A stretch of DNA of 64,000 nucleotides from Corynebacterium terpenotabidum Y-11 (GTDB lineage Bacteria > Actinomycetota > Actinomycetes > Mycobacteriales > Mycobacteriaceae): contig NC_021663.1 of NCBI RefSeq assembly GCF_000418365.1, positions 2,542,001-2,606,000 on the forward strand, written 5' to 3'. Under the pieces are notes generated by a model. The model was given only the letters and a program-made list of their open reading frames with translations. It did no database searches and was not told the DNA's origin. Shown here piece by piece: positions 1 to 7,967 of this stretch (positions are counted from its first letter, which is position 1; every line of letters begins with the position of its first letter). The position numbers were made by a program, and so were the translations under genes.

Positions 1-536
1 ACGCCTGGATCCTCGCCGGCTACGGCGACACCGGCCGCGAGGCACTCCAGGAACTCGTCGACGTCCCGGTCGTGGACATCACCGAGGCCGCCGCGGTCAC
101 CGCAATGGCGCTCGGCGACCGCTACGCCGTCGTCACCACCCTGGACCGCACCGTCCCGATGATCCACGCCCGACTGCTCACCGCCGGCCTCGCCGCCCGC
201 TGCGAGTCCGTGAAAGGCACCGGCCTCGGCGTCCTCGAACTCGAGGAGGACGCCGCCCGCACCGACCGCCTGATCCTCGACCTCGCCGGCCAAGCCCTGG
301 ACCGGGGTGCCGAGGTGATCTGCCTCGGCTGCGGCGGCATGGCCGGACGCGCCCGTGAGCTCACCGAACGGCTCGGCGCCCCGGTGGTCGACGGTGTCAC
401 CGCAGCGGTCGGCATGGCCGAATCACTGGTCCGCCAGGGCCTCACCACGTCGCGGGCGGGCACCTACGCCCCCCGCTCCCCGAAAACGCTGACCGGCTTC
501 GAGCAGCTCGAAGTACGAGAAAAGGAGATGTCATGA
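1..536 (+). CDS. Asp/Glu-hydantoin racemase family protein (probable allantoin/hydantoin racemase), 5' truncated by window
   Basis: The reading frame is open from base 3 to the stop at 534-536, so the true start lies upstream of the window. The visible part has the hallmarks of the hydantoin/allantoin racemase branch of the Asp/Glu racemase superfamily: a GDTG loop near the window edge, then VVDITEAA, a VVTTLDRTVPM strand, and the second catalytic-cysteine motif LGCGGM. In characterised racemases a first cysteine precedes the GDPG loop (ACFGDPG); here the equivalent stretch reads LAGYGDTG, so glycine replaces it. Its 3' end overlaps the permease start (ATGA, 533-536) and allantoinase and allantoicase follow, which points to interconversion of allantoin (or hydantoin) enantiomers. 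The missing cysteine leaves the exact chemistry open; a decarboxylase-like or non-racemising activity is possible. Confidence 0.8.
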   Translation, partial: AWILAGYGDTGREALQELVDVPVVDITEAAAVTAMALGDRYAVVTTLDRTVPMIHARLLTAGLAARCESVKGTGLGVLELEEDAARTDRLILDLAGQALDRGAEVICLGCGGMAGRARELTERLGAPVVDGVTAAVGMAESLVRQGLTTSRAGTYAPRSPKTLTGFEQLEVREKEMS

Positions 537-2038
537 GTGGCTTCAAGGACGAGGTCGTCTACCCGACAGGTGCCGACCCCGAACTCATCAACGACGACAT
601 CGCGCCCCTGAAGGAACAGAAGTGGGGCTCGTACAACATCTTCGCGTTCTGGATGTCCGACGTGCACTCCGTCGGCGGGTACACCACCGCCGGCGCCCTG
701 TTCGCCATGGGCCTGACCTCCTGGCAGGTGCTGCTCGCCCTGCTCGTCGGCATCTTCATCGTCTACTTCGCCTGCAACCTCGTCTCCCTGCCCTCGCAGC
801 GCTCCGGCACCCCCTTCGCCGTGGTCTGCCGGGCCGCCTTCGGTATCCAGGGGGCGAAGATCCCCGCGATGATCCGCGGACTCATCGCCGTGGCCTGGTA
901 CGGCATCCAGACCTACCTCGCGTCGCACGCCCTGGTGGTGCTCATCGTCAAGCTCCAATCCGACTGGGCGGAGTGGGCGGACAAGGACACCCACGGGTTC
1001 CTCGGCCTGTCACTCCTCGGCTACATCGCCTTCGCGATCCTCTGGGTCGTCCAGGCGCTGGTCTTCTGGCGCGGCATGGAGGCCATCCGTAGGTTCATCG
1101 ACTTCTGTGGCCCGGCGGTCTACATCGTCATGGCCGCGCTGGCGATCTACCTGGTCAGCGAGGCAGGGTGGAGCAATGTCGACCTGAACCTCTCCGACCA
1201 CCAGCTCACCGGCTTCGCCGTCTTCTCCACCTTCTGCGCCGCGGTGGCGACCACGGTGAGCTACTTCTCCGGTCCGATGCTCAACTTCGGCGATATCTCC
1301 CGCTACGGCAAATCACAGAAGTCCGTCAAGGTCGGCAACCTCCTGGGCCTGCCGCTGAACTTCCTGGTCTTCTCGATCATGGTGGTGCTCACGGCGTCCG
1401 CCACGGTGCCGGTGTACGGCAGACTGATCACCGACCCGGTGGAGACGATCGCCGAGCTGGACAGCACCGTCGCCGTCGCCTTCGGCGCCCTGACCCTGCT
1501 CATCGCGACGGTGGGCATCAACATCGTGGCGAACTTCATTGCCCCGGCATTCGACTTCTCCACGGTCGCCCCGAAGATGATCTCCTGGCGGATGGGCGGC
1601 ATGATCGCCGCGGTCGGGTCAATCTTCCTCACCCCGTGGAACCTCTACAACTCCCCGGACACGATCCACTACACGCTGGACACGCTCGCTGCGTTCATCG
1701 GACCGGTGTTCGGTGTGCTCATCGCGTACTTCTACGTCATCAACCGCGGTGACCTGAACATCCCCGCCCTGTTCGATTCCTCCCCGTCGGGCGCTTACCA
1801 CTACACGCGAGGGTTCAACGTGAACTCCGTCATCGCGGTGGGCATCGCCGCAGTGGTCGGCATCGTCATCGTCATGACCCCCGCCTTCTCCGGCGCCGCG
1901 ACGTACACCTGGTTCATCGGGGCATTCCTCGCGGGCCTGCTGGTGATCCTGCTGGAGAACATCCGCCCCTCGGTGATCATGCGGGACGCAGCGAAGGCCG
2001 CCGAATCCGCGGAAGACCGGGTCCGCATCCTCGACTAG
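533..2038 (+). CDS. NCS1-family nucleobase/allantoin:cation symporter
   Basis: A 501-residue polytopic protein of the nucleobase:cation symporter-1 family, matching the usual length of about 480-510 with 12 membrane helices. Typical NCS1 segments are present: a cytosolic N-terminus ending in KEQKWGSYNIFAFWMSDVHS, then a re-entrant helix region with PSQRSGTPFAVVCRAAFG and a helix starting IRGLIAVAWYGIQTYL. It overlaps the racemase by four bases and sits 9 bases before the DUF6986 gene, so it belongs to the allantoin operon. By context the substrate is probably allantoin (PucI-like), with hydantoins as the alternative, since Mhp1 and PucI share this fold. The substrate is inferred from the neighbours and not from diagnostic residues. 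Confidence 0.9.
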   Translation: MSGFKDEVVYPTGADPELINDDIAPLKEQKWGSYNIFAFWMSDVHSVGGYTTAGALFAMGLTSWQVLLALLVGIFIVYFACNLVSLPSQRSGTPFAVVCRAAFGIQGAKIPAMIRGLIAVAWYGIQTYLASHALVVLIVKLQSDWAEWADKDTHGFLGLSLLGYIAFAILWVVQALVFWRGMEAIRRFIDFCGPAVYIVMAALAIYLVSEAGWSNVDLNLSDHQLTGFAVFSTFCAAVATTVSYFSGPMLNFGDISRYGKSQKSVKVGNLLGLPLNFLVFSIMVVLTASATVPVYGRLITDPVETIAELDSTVAVAFGALTLLIATVGINIVANFIAPAFDFSTVAPKMISWRMGGMIAAVGSIFLTPWNLYNSPDTIHYTLDTLAAFIGPVFGVLIAYFYVINRGDLNIPALFDSSPSGAYHYTRGFNVNSVIAVGIAAVVGIVIVMTPAFSGAATYTWFIGAFLAGLLVILLENIRPSVIMRDAAKAAESAEDRVRILD

Positions 2039-2047
2039 GATGGTCCT

Positions 2048-3421
2048 GTGAAATCCGACGCCCCCCTCATCGACCTGGCTACCCGACTGGGAGCGCTGGC
2101 CGATGCCCGGCTCGCCGTGACCGACGATCTGGTCCGCGGCCGGTGGGCGACCCCGGTGGTCTGGCGGCAGCCGGTGCACACCGTCTACGTCCCCGCCCAG
2201 CTCATGACGGGGGACGCCCACGATCCCGACATTGCCCGCACCTGGGGGGACGCCGCCCTCGCCGCATTGGAGGCTTACGGCGACGCCGCATTCCTGCAGA
2301 GTGCCGCCACAGCTCTCGCCGGTGACCTCGGCGTCCCGGACCAGGACGCCGCCACCGTCGGCGCCCTGACCATCGCCAAGCTGGAGACGGAACCGATCGA
2401 GGACCTGCGCATCGACTTCGAGGACGGCTTCACCCAGCGCGGGGTCCCGCTGTCCGACCGGGACGCCGACGAGGACGCTCGCGCTGCCGAAGCGGCCGAC
2501 ATCCTCCGCGGCTGGTTCAGCGGTGTCCGCGGGGACACCACCACCGCACCGTCCTTCGCCGGTATCCGCTTCAAGTCCTTCGACCCGGCCGTACGCGACC
2601 GGGGTCTGCGCACCCTCGTCATCGTGCTCAGTGGACTGGCCGAGGGCGGCGTCCTGAAGAACTTGCTGGAGACGAACCCGCGGGCCCTGCGGCTGACACT
2701 GCCGAAGGTCCAGCACCACAGCCAGGTCGAGACCTTCGTCGAGATCCTCACGATGCTGGAGGACCGGTTCGCCGTCCCGCAGATCCCCTTCGAGGTGCAG
2801 GTCGAGACGCCGCAGGCCATCGTCGGCGTCGACGGGGAGGCCGAACCTACCCGGATTCTTGCCGCAGGTCAGGGACGCATCCTGTCGCTGCACTACGGGA
2901 CCTACGACTACTCCGCCTCTCTCGGGGTCGACGCCGCCGAACAGTCCATGGAACACCCGGTCGCCGACCATGCCAAGGACGTCCTCCAGGTCGCGACGGC
3001 CGCGGTCGGGGTGGAACTGTCCGACGGCTCCACCAACCGCATCCCCGTCGGCACCGGTGCGGAGATCCTCGCCGGCTGGCGGCTGCACCACCGGCTGGTG
3101 ACCCGGCACCTGCGCCGCGCCGTCCGCCAGGGCTGGGACCTGCACGCCCATCAACTCGTCACCCGGCACCTCGCCACCATCGCCTATTTCCGAGCGTCCT
3201 GGGCCACCAGTGCCGAACGACTGCGCGACTACGTCGCCGGGGACGCGACCCGGTGGATGGACGAACCTGCCACCGCCAAGGCGATGGCCGGTTACCTGCT
3301 GCGCGCCCATGCCTGCGGTGCCGTCACCGACGCCGAACTCGCCACCACCGGCGTCACCCCCGACGACCTGCGTATCCTTCAGGTCACCGGACGCCTGCAG
3401 GACCGGAGAAAGGAATCATGA
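2048..3421 (+). CDS. DUF6986 protein, HpcH/HpaI aldolase-citrate lyase (CitE-like) fold
   Basis: A 457-residue protein resembling the DUF6986 group of the HpcH/HpaI aldolase-citrate lyase superfamily, a TIM barrel binding Mg2+ and a 2-oxo acid or acyl ester. Visible barrel motifs are LRIDFEDGF (residues about 120-128, acidic metal ligands), FAGIRFKSF, LRLTLPKVQ and PFEVQVETPQAIVG (the glutamate of the VETP motif is the usual second metal ligand), followed by LSLHYGTYDYSASLG. The GTG start lies 9 bases after the permease stop, and the end overlaps the allantoinase start (ATGA). Genes of this type occur beside allantoinase and allantoicase in actinobacteria, but I know of no proven reaction. 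A lyase acting on ureidoglycolate, or an enzyme consuming glyoxylate, would fit the pathway gap. Confidence 0.8.
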   Translation: MKSDAPLIDLATRLGALADARLAVTDDLVRGRWATPVVWRQPVHTVYVPAQLMTGDAHDPDIARTWGDAALAALEAYGDAAFLQSAATALAGDLGVPDQDAATVGALTIAKLETEPIEDLRIDFEDGFTQRGVPLSDRDADEDARAAEAADILRGWFSGVRGDTTTAPSFAGIRFKSFDPAVRDRGLRTLVIVLSGLAEGGVLKNLLETNPRALRLTLPKVQHHSQVETFVEILTMLEDRFAVPQIPFEVQVETPQAIVGVDGEAEPTRILAAGQGRILSLHYGTYDYSASLGVDAAEQSMEHPVADHAKDVLQVATAAVGVELSDGSTNRIPVGTGAEILAGWRLHHRLVTRHLRRAVRQGWDLHAHQLVTRHLATIAYFRASWATSAERLRDYVAGDATRWMDEPATAKAMAGYLLRAHACGAVTDAELATTGVTPDDLRILQVTGRLQDRRKES

Positions 3422-4989
3422 ACACCCGAATCTTCCGCGCCGCCCAGGCGGTCTACTTCCCCGAGAACGTCGACACCGACGTCTACCCCACCCTCGGCCC
3501 CGCGACCGTCGTCACCGACAACGGCGTCATCGTCGCCGTCACCCCGGGGCTCAGCTCCGACGTGCACGGCGGACATGACGCCGAGATCATCGAGGTCCCC
3601 GCCGACCAGGTGCTCATCCCCGGACTCGTCGACACCCACGTGCACGTCAACGAACCGGGACGCACCGAGTGGGAGGGCTTCGCCTCCGTCACCCGCGCCG
3701 CCGCGTCCGGAGGTGTGACGACCCTGCTCGACATGCCGCTGAACTCCATCCCCTCCACCGTCACTGTGGACGCCCTCGACGCCAAGCAGGCCGTGGCGGA
3801 GGAGAAAGTGAAGGTCAACGTCGGTTTCTGGGGCGGGGTGGTGCCGGAGAACATTGGTACCGGTGACCTGAAGGCCCTGTGGGACCGCGGCGTGTTCGGC
3901 TTCAAGTGCTTCCTGCTGCACTCCGGTGTCGACGAGTTCCGGCCCCTGGACGCCAACCAACTGCACGAGGCCATGACCGAGATCGCCTCCTTCGACGGCC
4001 TCATCATCGTGCACGCGGAAGACGCCGAGGAGATCGCCGCCGGGGAGGCCCGCGTCGGGGCCGCCGGCGGGATCGATGAGACCTTCGACAGCTTCCTCGC
4101 GTCCCGCCCGGCGTCCGCCGAAGCCGCCGCCGTCGCCACCGTCATCCGCACCGCCGAAGCCACCGGCTGCCGCGCCCACATCCTGCATCTGTCGGATTCG
4201 GGCTCCATCGAACAGATCGCCGCCGCCCAGGAGCGCGGTGTGCGCATCTCCGCGGAGACCTGTCCGCACTACCTCTCCCTGTTCAGCGAGGAAATCCAGA
4301 ACGGCGCGACCCAGTACAAGTGCTGTCCGCCGATCAGGACCGCCGGTAACCGGGAGCGGCTGTGGAAGGGGCTCGTCGACGGCGTCATCGGCACCGTCGT
4401 CTCCGACCACTCCCCCTGCACCGCCGAACTGAAGCGCTTCGCCGAGGTGGCGGAGGCCGAGGCGTCCGCCAACGAAAACAACGAGCTCACCGCCTTCGCC
4501 GCCCTGGCCACGAAGGGCAATGATCTCGGTGCCGGTGGCGCAGATCACCGGGGGTCCGGCGGCTCCTTCGGGGCAGCCTGGGGCGGCATCGGTGCCGTCG
4601 AGCTCGGCCTGCCGGTCGTGTGGTCCCAGGCCCGGCTGCGCGGCCTGGGCATCACCGACGTGGTGCGTTGGATGTGCCAGAACCCCGCCGAGTGGGCCGG
4701 GCTGTCCGACCGCGGTGCCATCGCCGTCGGACGCCGCGCGGACATGGCCACCGTCAGCGCGGATGATGCCTTCGTCGTCCTGCCGGAGCACCTCAACCAG
4801 CGCAACAAGGTCACCGCCTACGCCCAACGTGCCCTGGCCGGCGTGGTGACCCGCACGTTCATCGGTGGAGAGACGGTCTACCGCCGCCCCACCACCCCGC
4901 AGTCCCCCGCCCCCGCCGGTGATCCCGGCGATGTGGCGACCTTCCCCGCCGACGCCCAGCCGTTCACGCTGCGCCCCGATTTCAACTAG
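3418..4989 (+). CDS. allB: allantoinase
   Basis: Opens the imide ring of allantoin to give allantoate. The protein has 523 residues from ATG 3418, which overlaps the upstream stop (ATGA) and follows a GGAGAAAGGA ribosome site; an in-frame upstream start lies inside the previous gene and is less likely. The cyclic-amidohydrolase metal centre is complete: H74 and H76 (DTHVHVNEPGR), carboxylatable K163 (GFKCFLLHSG), H199 (IVHAED), H254/H257 (AHILHLSDSGS) and D330 (VSDHSPC). It is longer than the roughly 450-residue norm because of an N-terminal extension and a proline-rich C-terminal stretch (about residues 485-505). It is followed 12 bases later by allantoicase, so the two act in sequence in the cytoplasm. 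Confidence 0.95.
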   Translation: MNTRIFRAAQAVYFPENVDTDVYPTLGPATVVTDNGVIVAVTPGLSSDVHGGHDAEIIEVPADQVLIPGLVDTHVHVNEPGRTEWEGFASVTRAAASGGVTTLLDMPLNSIPSTVTVDALDAKQAVAEEKVKVNVGFWGGVVPENIGTGDLKALWDRGVFGFKCFLLHSGVDEFRPLDANQLHEAMTEIASFDGLIIVHAEDAEEIAAGEARVGAAGGIDETFDSFLASRPASAEAAAVATVIRTAEATGCRAHILHLSDSGSIEQIAAAQERGVRISAETCPHYLSLFSEEIQNGATQYKCCPPIRTAGNRERLWKGLVDGVIGTVVSDHSPCTAELKRFAEVAEAEASANENNELTAFAALATKGNDLGAGGADHRGSGGSFGAAWGGIGAVELGLPVVWSQARLRGLGITDVVRWMCQNPAEWAGLSDRGAIAVGRRADMATVSADDAFVVLPEHLNQRNKVTAYAQRALAGVVTRTFIGGETVYRRPTTPQSPAPAGDPGDVATFPADAQPFTLRPDFN

Positions 4990-5001
4990 AAGGAACACAC
5001 T

Positions 5002-6054
5002 ATGAGTGCAACCCCCACTGACCTGCCCGAGTTCACCATCTGGCCGGATCTCGCCCGCCGCGCCAACGGCGGTTCCGTGGTCTGGGCCACTGACGAATCC
5101 TTCGCAGAGCGTGAAAACCTCATCCGTACCCCGGAGCCCGCCTTCGACCCCGACGAATTCGGCAACAAGGGCAAAGTCTACGACGGCTGGGAGACCCGCC
5201 GTCGCCGGCACGACGAGATCGGCCAGAATGACGCCGCCATCGTCCGCCTCGGGATCCCCGGCCAGATCAAGGGCATCGTCGTCGACACCGCCTGGTTCAC
5301 CGGCAACTTCCCCCCGCAGTTCGCCGTCTACGGCCTGACCTGCGACGAGCTCCGCACCGGCGAAGAGATCGCCGCCCTGCCCGACAGCGCCTGGACCACT
5401 CTCGTCCCAGTGACGGACGCACAGGGTGACCACAAGCACTTCTTCGAGATCGCGCCCACCGGAGAAACCGCAGAGCGCCGCTTCACCCACGTGAAGCTGG
5501 AGATGATCCCGGACGGCGGTATCGCCCGGATCCGCGTGCACGGCCAACCCGTCCCGGATCCCCGCTTCCTGGGCTGCACCATCGACCTGGCGTCCGTGGA
5601 GAACGGCGCCCGCGTCACCGACTGCACGAACATGTTCTACTCGCGTCCGGACCACATCATTGCCCTGGGCCGGTCCCGGAACATGGGTGAGGGCTGGGAA
5701 AACGCCCGTCGGCGTGACGACAGCAACGACTCGGTCACCGTGCAGCTCGCCGGCGAGGGTCGGGTGCGGTGGATCGAACTGGACACCTCCTACTTCGTCT
5801 TCAACGCCCCCGGCGACATCAAGGTCACCGGCCTCACGGACACCGGCGAGGAGATCGAGCTCGTCGCGAAGACCGGGACCCTGCCGGACACCCGTCACCG
5901 CTTCCTGATCTCGGATCCGCTCGAGGGGGAGTCCGGTCCGACGCCGGTCGTCGCCGTGCGTGTCGATGTGTACCCCGACGGTGGCATCTCGCGCCTGCGC
6001 GTGTGGGGTGACCTCACCGAGGAGGGACGCCGCAGCATCGAGGACCGCTGGTAG
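5002..6054 (+). CDS. alc: allantoicase
   Basis: Hydrolyses allantoate to ureidoglycolate and urea. The 350-residue length and duplicated jelly-roll architecture fit the family: the N-terminal repeat contains KVYDGWETRRRR and the second contains NMGEGWENARRRDDS, each followed by an IKGIVVDTAWFTGNFP or VRWIELDTSYFVFNAP strand and ending in MIPDGGIARIRVHG or VYPDGGISRLRVWG. The start ATG follows an AGAAGGAACAC ribosome site 12 bases after allB. It ends the five-gene operon; a GC-rich hairpin follows. No ureidoglycolate lyase or urease gene is visible in this window. Confidence 0.95.
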   Translation: MSATPTDLPEFTIWPDLARRANGGSVVWATDESFAERENLIRTPEPAFDPDEFGNKGKVYDGWETRRRRHDEIGQNDAAIVRLGIPGQIKGIVVDTAWFTGNFPPQFAVYGLTCDELRTGEEIAALPDSAWTTLVPVTDAQGDHKHFFEIAPTGETAERRFTHVKLEMIPDGGIARIRVHGQPVPDPRFLGCTIDLASVENGARVTDCTNMFYSRPDHIIALGRSRNMGEGWENARRRDDSNDSVTVQLAGEGRVRWIELDTSYFVFNAPGDIKVTGLTDTGEEIELVAKTGTLPDTRHRFLISDPLEGESGPTPVVAVRVDVYPDGGISRLRVWGDLTEEGRRSIEDRW

Positions 6055-6064
6055 TCCGCACCCT

Positions 6065-6093
6065 GCGGCGCTGCGGGGTCACCGCGGCGCCGC
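6065..6093 (+). terminator. GC-rich hairpin after allantoicase
   Basis: An imperfect inverted repeat of 11 bp (arms 6066-6076 and 6082-6092, one mismatch) with a 5-base loop begins about 11 bases after the allantoicase stop. There is no clear T-run, so it could be a weak intrinsic terminator or a transcript-stabilising hairpin. Confidence 0.45.
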
Positions 6094-6210
6094 GCCATCT
6101 CCGAGCACCACATCCTCCTCCCGGGCCTCCCGGGCCTCCCGGGCCAGATGGTAATCCGCCATTAACATCAACGACGCAGGCGACACGTTTCCGCTAAATA
6201 TCATGGCCAC

Positions 6211-7737
6211 ATGACCGTGACCTACGACCCCACGAAACCGGAGCGCAACCGCCCGGCCCCACTTCCTGACAGCGACGCTGACGCCCGCCTCACCGCACTG
6301 GCCGCTCAGGCGAAAGCTGACATGACCCTGATCGGCCACAACCATGACTGGGTGCCTGCCCCCACGGATGGCGCATACAACGTGCTGGTCATCGGCGCTG
6401 GCCAGGCCGGCCTGGGCGCCGCTTTCGCCCTATCCCGTCACCGCATCGGTGCCGTCAAGGTCGTCGAGGCCGGACCCGCTCAGGAAGCCGGATGCTGGAC
6501 CCGCTACGCCCGGATGCACACCCTGCGCAGCCCCAAGAACATGAAGGGCATCGAACTCGACATCCCGTCGCTGCACACCGAGCGCTGGTTCGAGGCGAAG
6601 TACGGCAAGGACGCATGGGACGCCACCGACCTGGTCCCCCGCGAGGACTGGAATGAGTACCTCACCTGGTTCCGGGAGGTCACCGGCACCGACGTCGACT
6701 TCGATACCGAAGTCGGCTCCGTCGCCAAGCCGGACGCTGAGGGCTACTTCACTGTCACAGCCACCTCCCCTGCCGGTGAGATCGTCTACCGGGCCCGCCG
6801 CATCATCTTCGCCCTCGGCCTCAAGGGCGGCGGCGGCACGTTCCTGCCGGACGCGGTCACGGCACTGCCGGAGCACCTGCGCGCCCACACCGAGGACGAC
6901 ATCGACTTCGCTGCGCTGAAGGGCAAGCGCGTCATCATCCTCGGTGGCGGCGCCTCCGGTTTCGACAATGGTGGCACTGCCCTGGAGAACGGTGCGGCGA
7001 GCGTGGAGATGCACGTCCGACGCCATGAGATCCCCACGCAGAACTCACTGCGCTGGATGGAGTTCCCCGGCATGCAGGAGCACTTCTACGACCTCACCGA
7101 CCAGCAGAAGTGGGACTTCTCCCTGTTCAACGGCGGTCTTCCGCAGCCGCCGACACAGGCGTCCGTGTGGCGCTGCTTCTGCCACGAGAACTTCGACATG
7201 CTCACCGACACCCGCTGGGCGTCTGCCGAGGTCCGCACCACCGACGACGGTGCGGAGGAGATCGTCATCACCGACGACAATGGCAAGGAACATGTCGGCG
7301 ACTACGTCATCTCCGCCACCGGTTACACCGTGAACCTGTCGCTGCGTCCGGAGCTGACCGAGTTCCTTGACGACATCGCCCTGTGGTCCGACGTGTTTGA
7401 CCCGGCCGTAGGCCACGGTATGGGCCTGTGCCCGTATCTGGGTGACGGTTTCCAGTTCCAGGCGAAGGAGGACGCCTCCGCGGAGGCGAAGGAGTACCTG
7501 CCCCGCCTCATCCACCTGTCCACGGGTGCGCGTGCGTCTCACGGCGTGGCCGGTAACCAGCTCTCCGGTATCTTCGGCGGCCTGTCGCGGGTCGGCAACC
7601 GCATCGCGACGGACATCACCAAGGAGAACTGGCCCGCGTTCTTCAGGGAGTTCCAGGCGTTCGAACACGTCGAGATCGCCGAGGTCGGCCCGCACCACGA
7701 GGGTGATGCCTGGTACCCGGACAGCCCGCGGTACTGA
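6211..7737 (+). CDS. FAD/NAD(P)-dependent monooxygenase-like flavoprotein
   Basis: A 508-residue two-dinucleotide-fold flavoprotein. An FAD-binding GAGQAGLGAAF glycine loop lies near residue 55 and a second Rossmann motif, ILGGGASGFDNGG (about residue 245), should bind NAD(P)H; an ATG-type strand (VISATGYTVNLSL) follows. This layout is that of class B flavin monooxygenases and related oxidoreductases. It stands 156 bases after allantoicase on the same strand and may have its own promoter. Flavoprotein urate hydroxylases replace uricase in some bacteria (HpxO, and the non-homologous HpyO), and no uricase is visible here, so urate hydroxylation is a reasonable guess from context. The sequence itself supports only a flavin-dependent oxygenase or oxidoreductase. 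Confidence 0.75.
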   Translation: MTVTYDPTKPERNRPAPLPDSDADARLTALAAQAKADMTLIGHNHDWVPAPTDGAYNVLVIGAGQAGLGAAFALSRHRIGAVKVVEAGPAQEAGCWTRYARMHTLRSPKNMKGIELDIPSLHTERWFEAKYGKDAWDATDLVPREDWNEYLTWFREVTGTDVDFDTEVGSVAKPDAEGYFTVTATSPAGEIVYRARRIIFALGLKGGGGTFLPDAVTALPEHLRAHTEDDIDFAALKGKRVIILGGGASGFDNGGTALENGAASVEMHVRRHEIPTQNSLRWMEFPGMQEHFYDLTDQQKWDFSLFNGGLPQPPTQASVWRCFCHENFDMLTDTRWASAEVRTTDDGAEEIVITDDNGKEHVGDYVISATGYTVNLSLRPELTEFLDDIALWSDVFDPAVGHGMGLCPYLGDGFQFQAKEDASAEAKEYLPRLIHLSTGARASHGVAGNQLSGIFGGLSRVGNRIATDITKENWPAFFREFQAFEHVEIAEVGPHHEGDAWYPDSPRY

Positions 7738-7755
7738 GTCCACCGGGCCGGCCGG

Positions 7756-7824
7756 CCCGACTCGCCAGTCCGGCCCCCAGCCCGACTCGCCAGTCCGGCC
7801 CGTCTGTCCGGCCCGTCTGTCCGG
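7756..7824. repeat. short tandem repeats between convergent genes
   Basis: A 20-bp unit (CCCGACTCGCCAGTCCGGCC) occurs at 7756-7775 and again at 7781-7800, followed by two copies of a CGTCTGTCCGG unit at 7801 and 7814. It lies directly after the flavoprotein stop codon. Confidence 0.7.
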
Positions 7825-7846
7825 GATCCGGGGCCACGGCAATATA

Positions 7847-7897
7847 TCTGACACGACCGGTTGGCCCAGCGCCCCCAAACCACCCGGTCGTGTCAGA
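7847..7897. terminator. 14-bp perfect inverted repeat, probable bidirectional terminator
   Basis: Arms TCTGACACGACCGG (7847-7860) and its exact reverse complement (7884-7897) enclose a 23-base loop that itself contains TTGG/CCAA pairing. The position between convergent genes (stops at 7737 and 7968) suits a shared terminator; an operator is the alternative. Confidence 0.5.
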
Positions 7898-7967
7898 TTC
7901 ATTTCAGCGGCGACAGAAGCCGTCGCGCCTGGGCCGGTCAGTACACCGGTGTCGCGGTGACTGGCCG

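Noticed and set aside
1619..3310. Long minus-strand frame of 563 codons antisense to the permease and DUF6986 genes
   Set aside because: It is a GC-bias shadow: composition is rich in Gly/Asp/Val/Arg, no family is recognisable, and the plus-strand genes have clear motifs.
3253..3417. Upstream in-frame start for allantoinase
   Set aside because: Would lie entirely within the preceding gene and add an arginine-rich stretch; ATG 3418 has a good ribosome site and overlaps the upstream stop.
3379..5898. Long minus-strand frame of 839 codons antisense to allB and alc
   Set aside because: Same shadow effect; the translation lacks any domain and runs across two certain genes.
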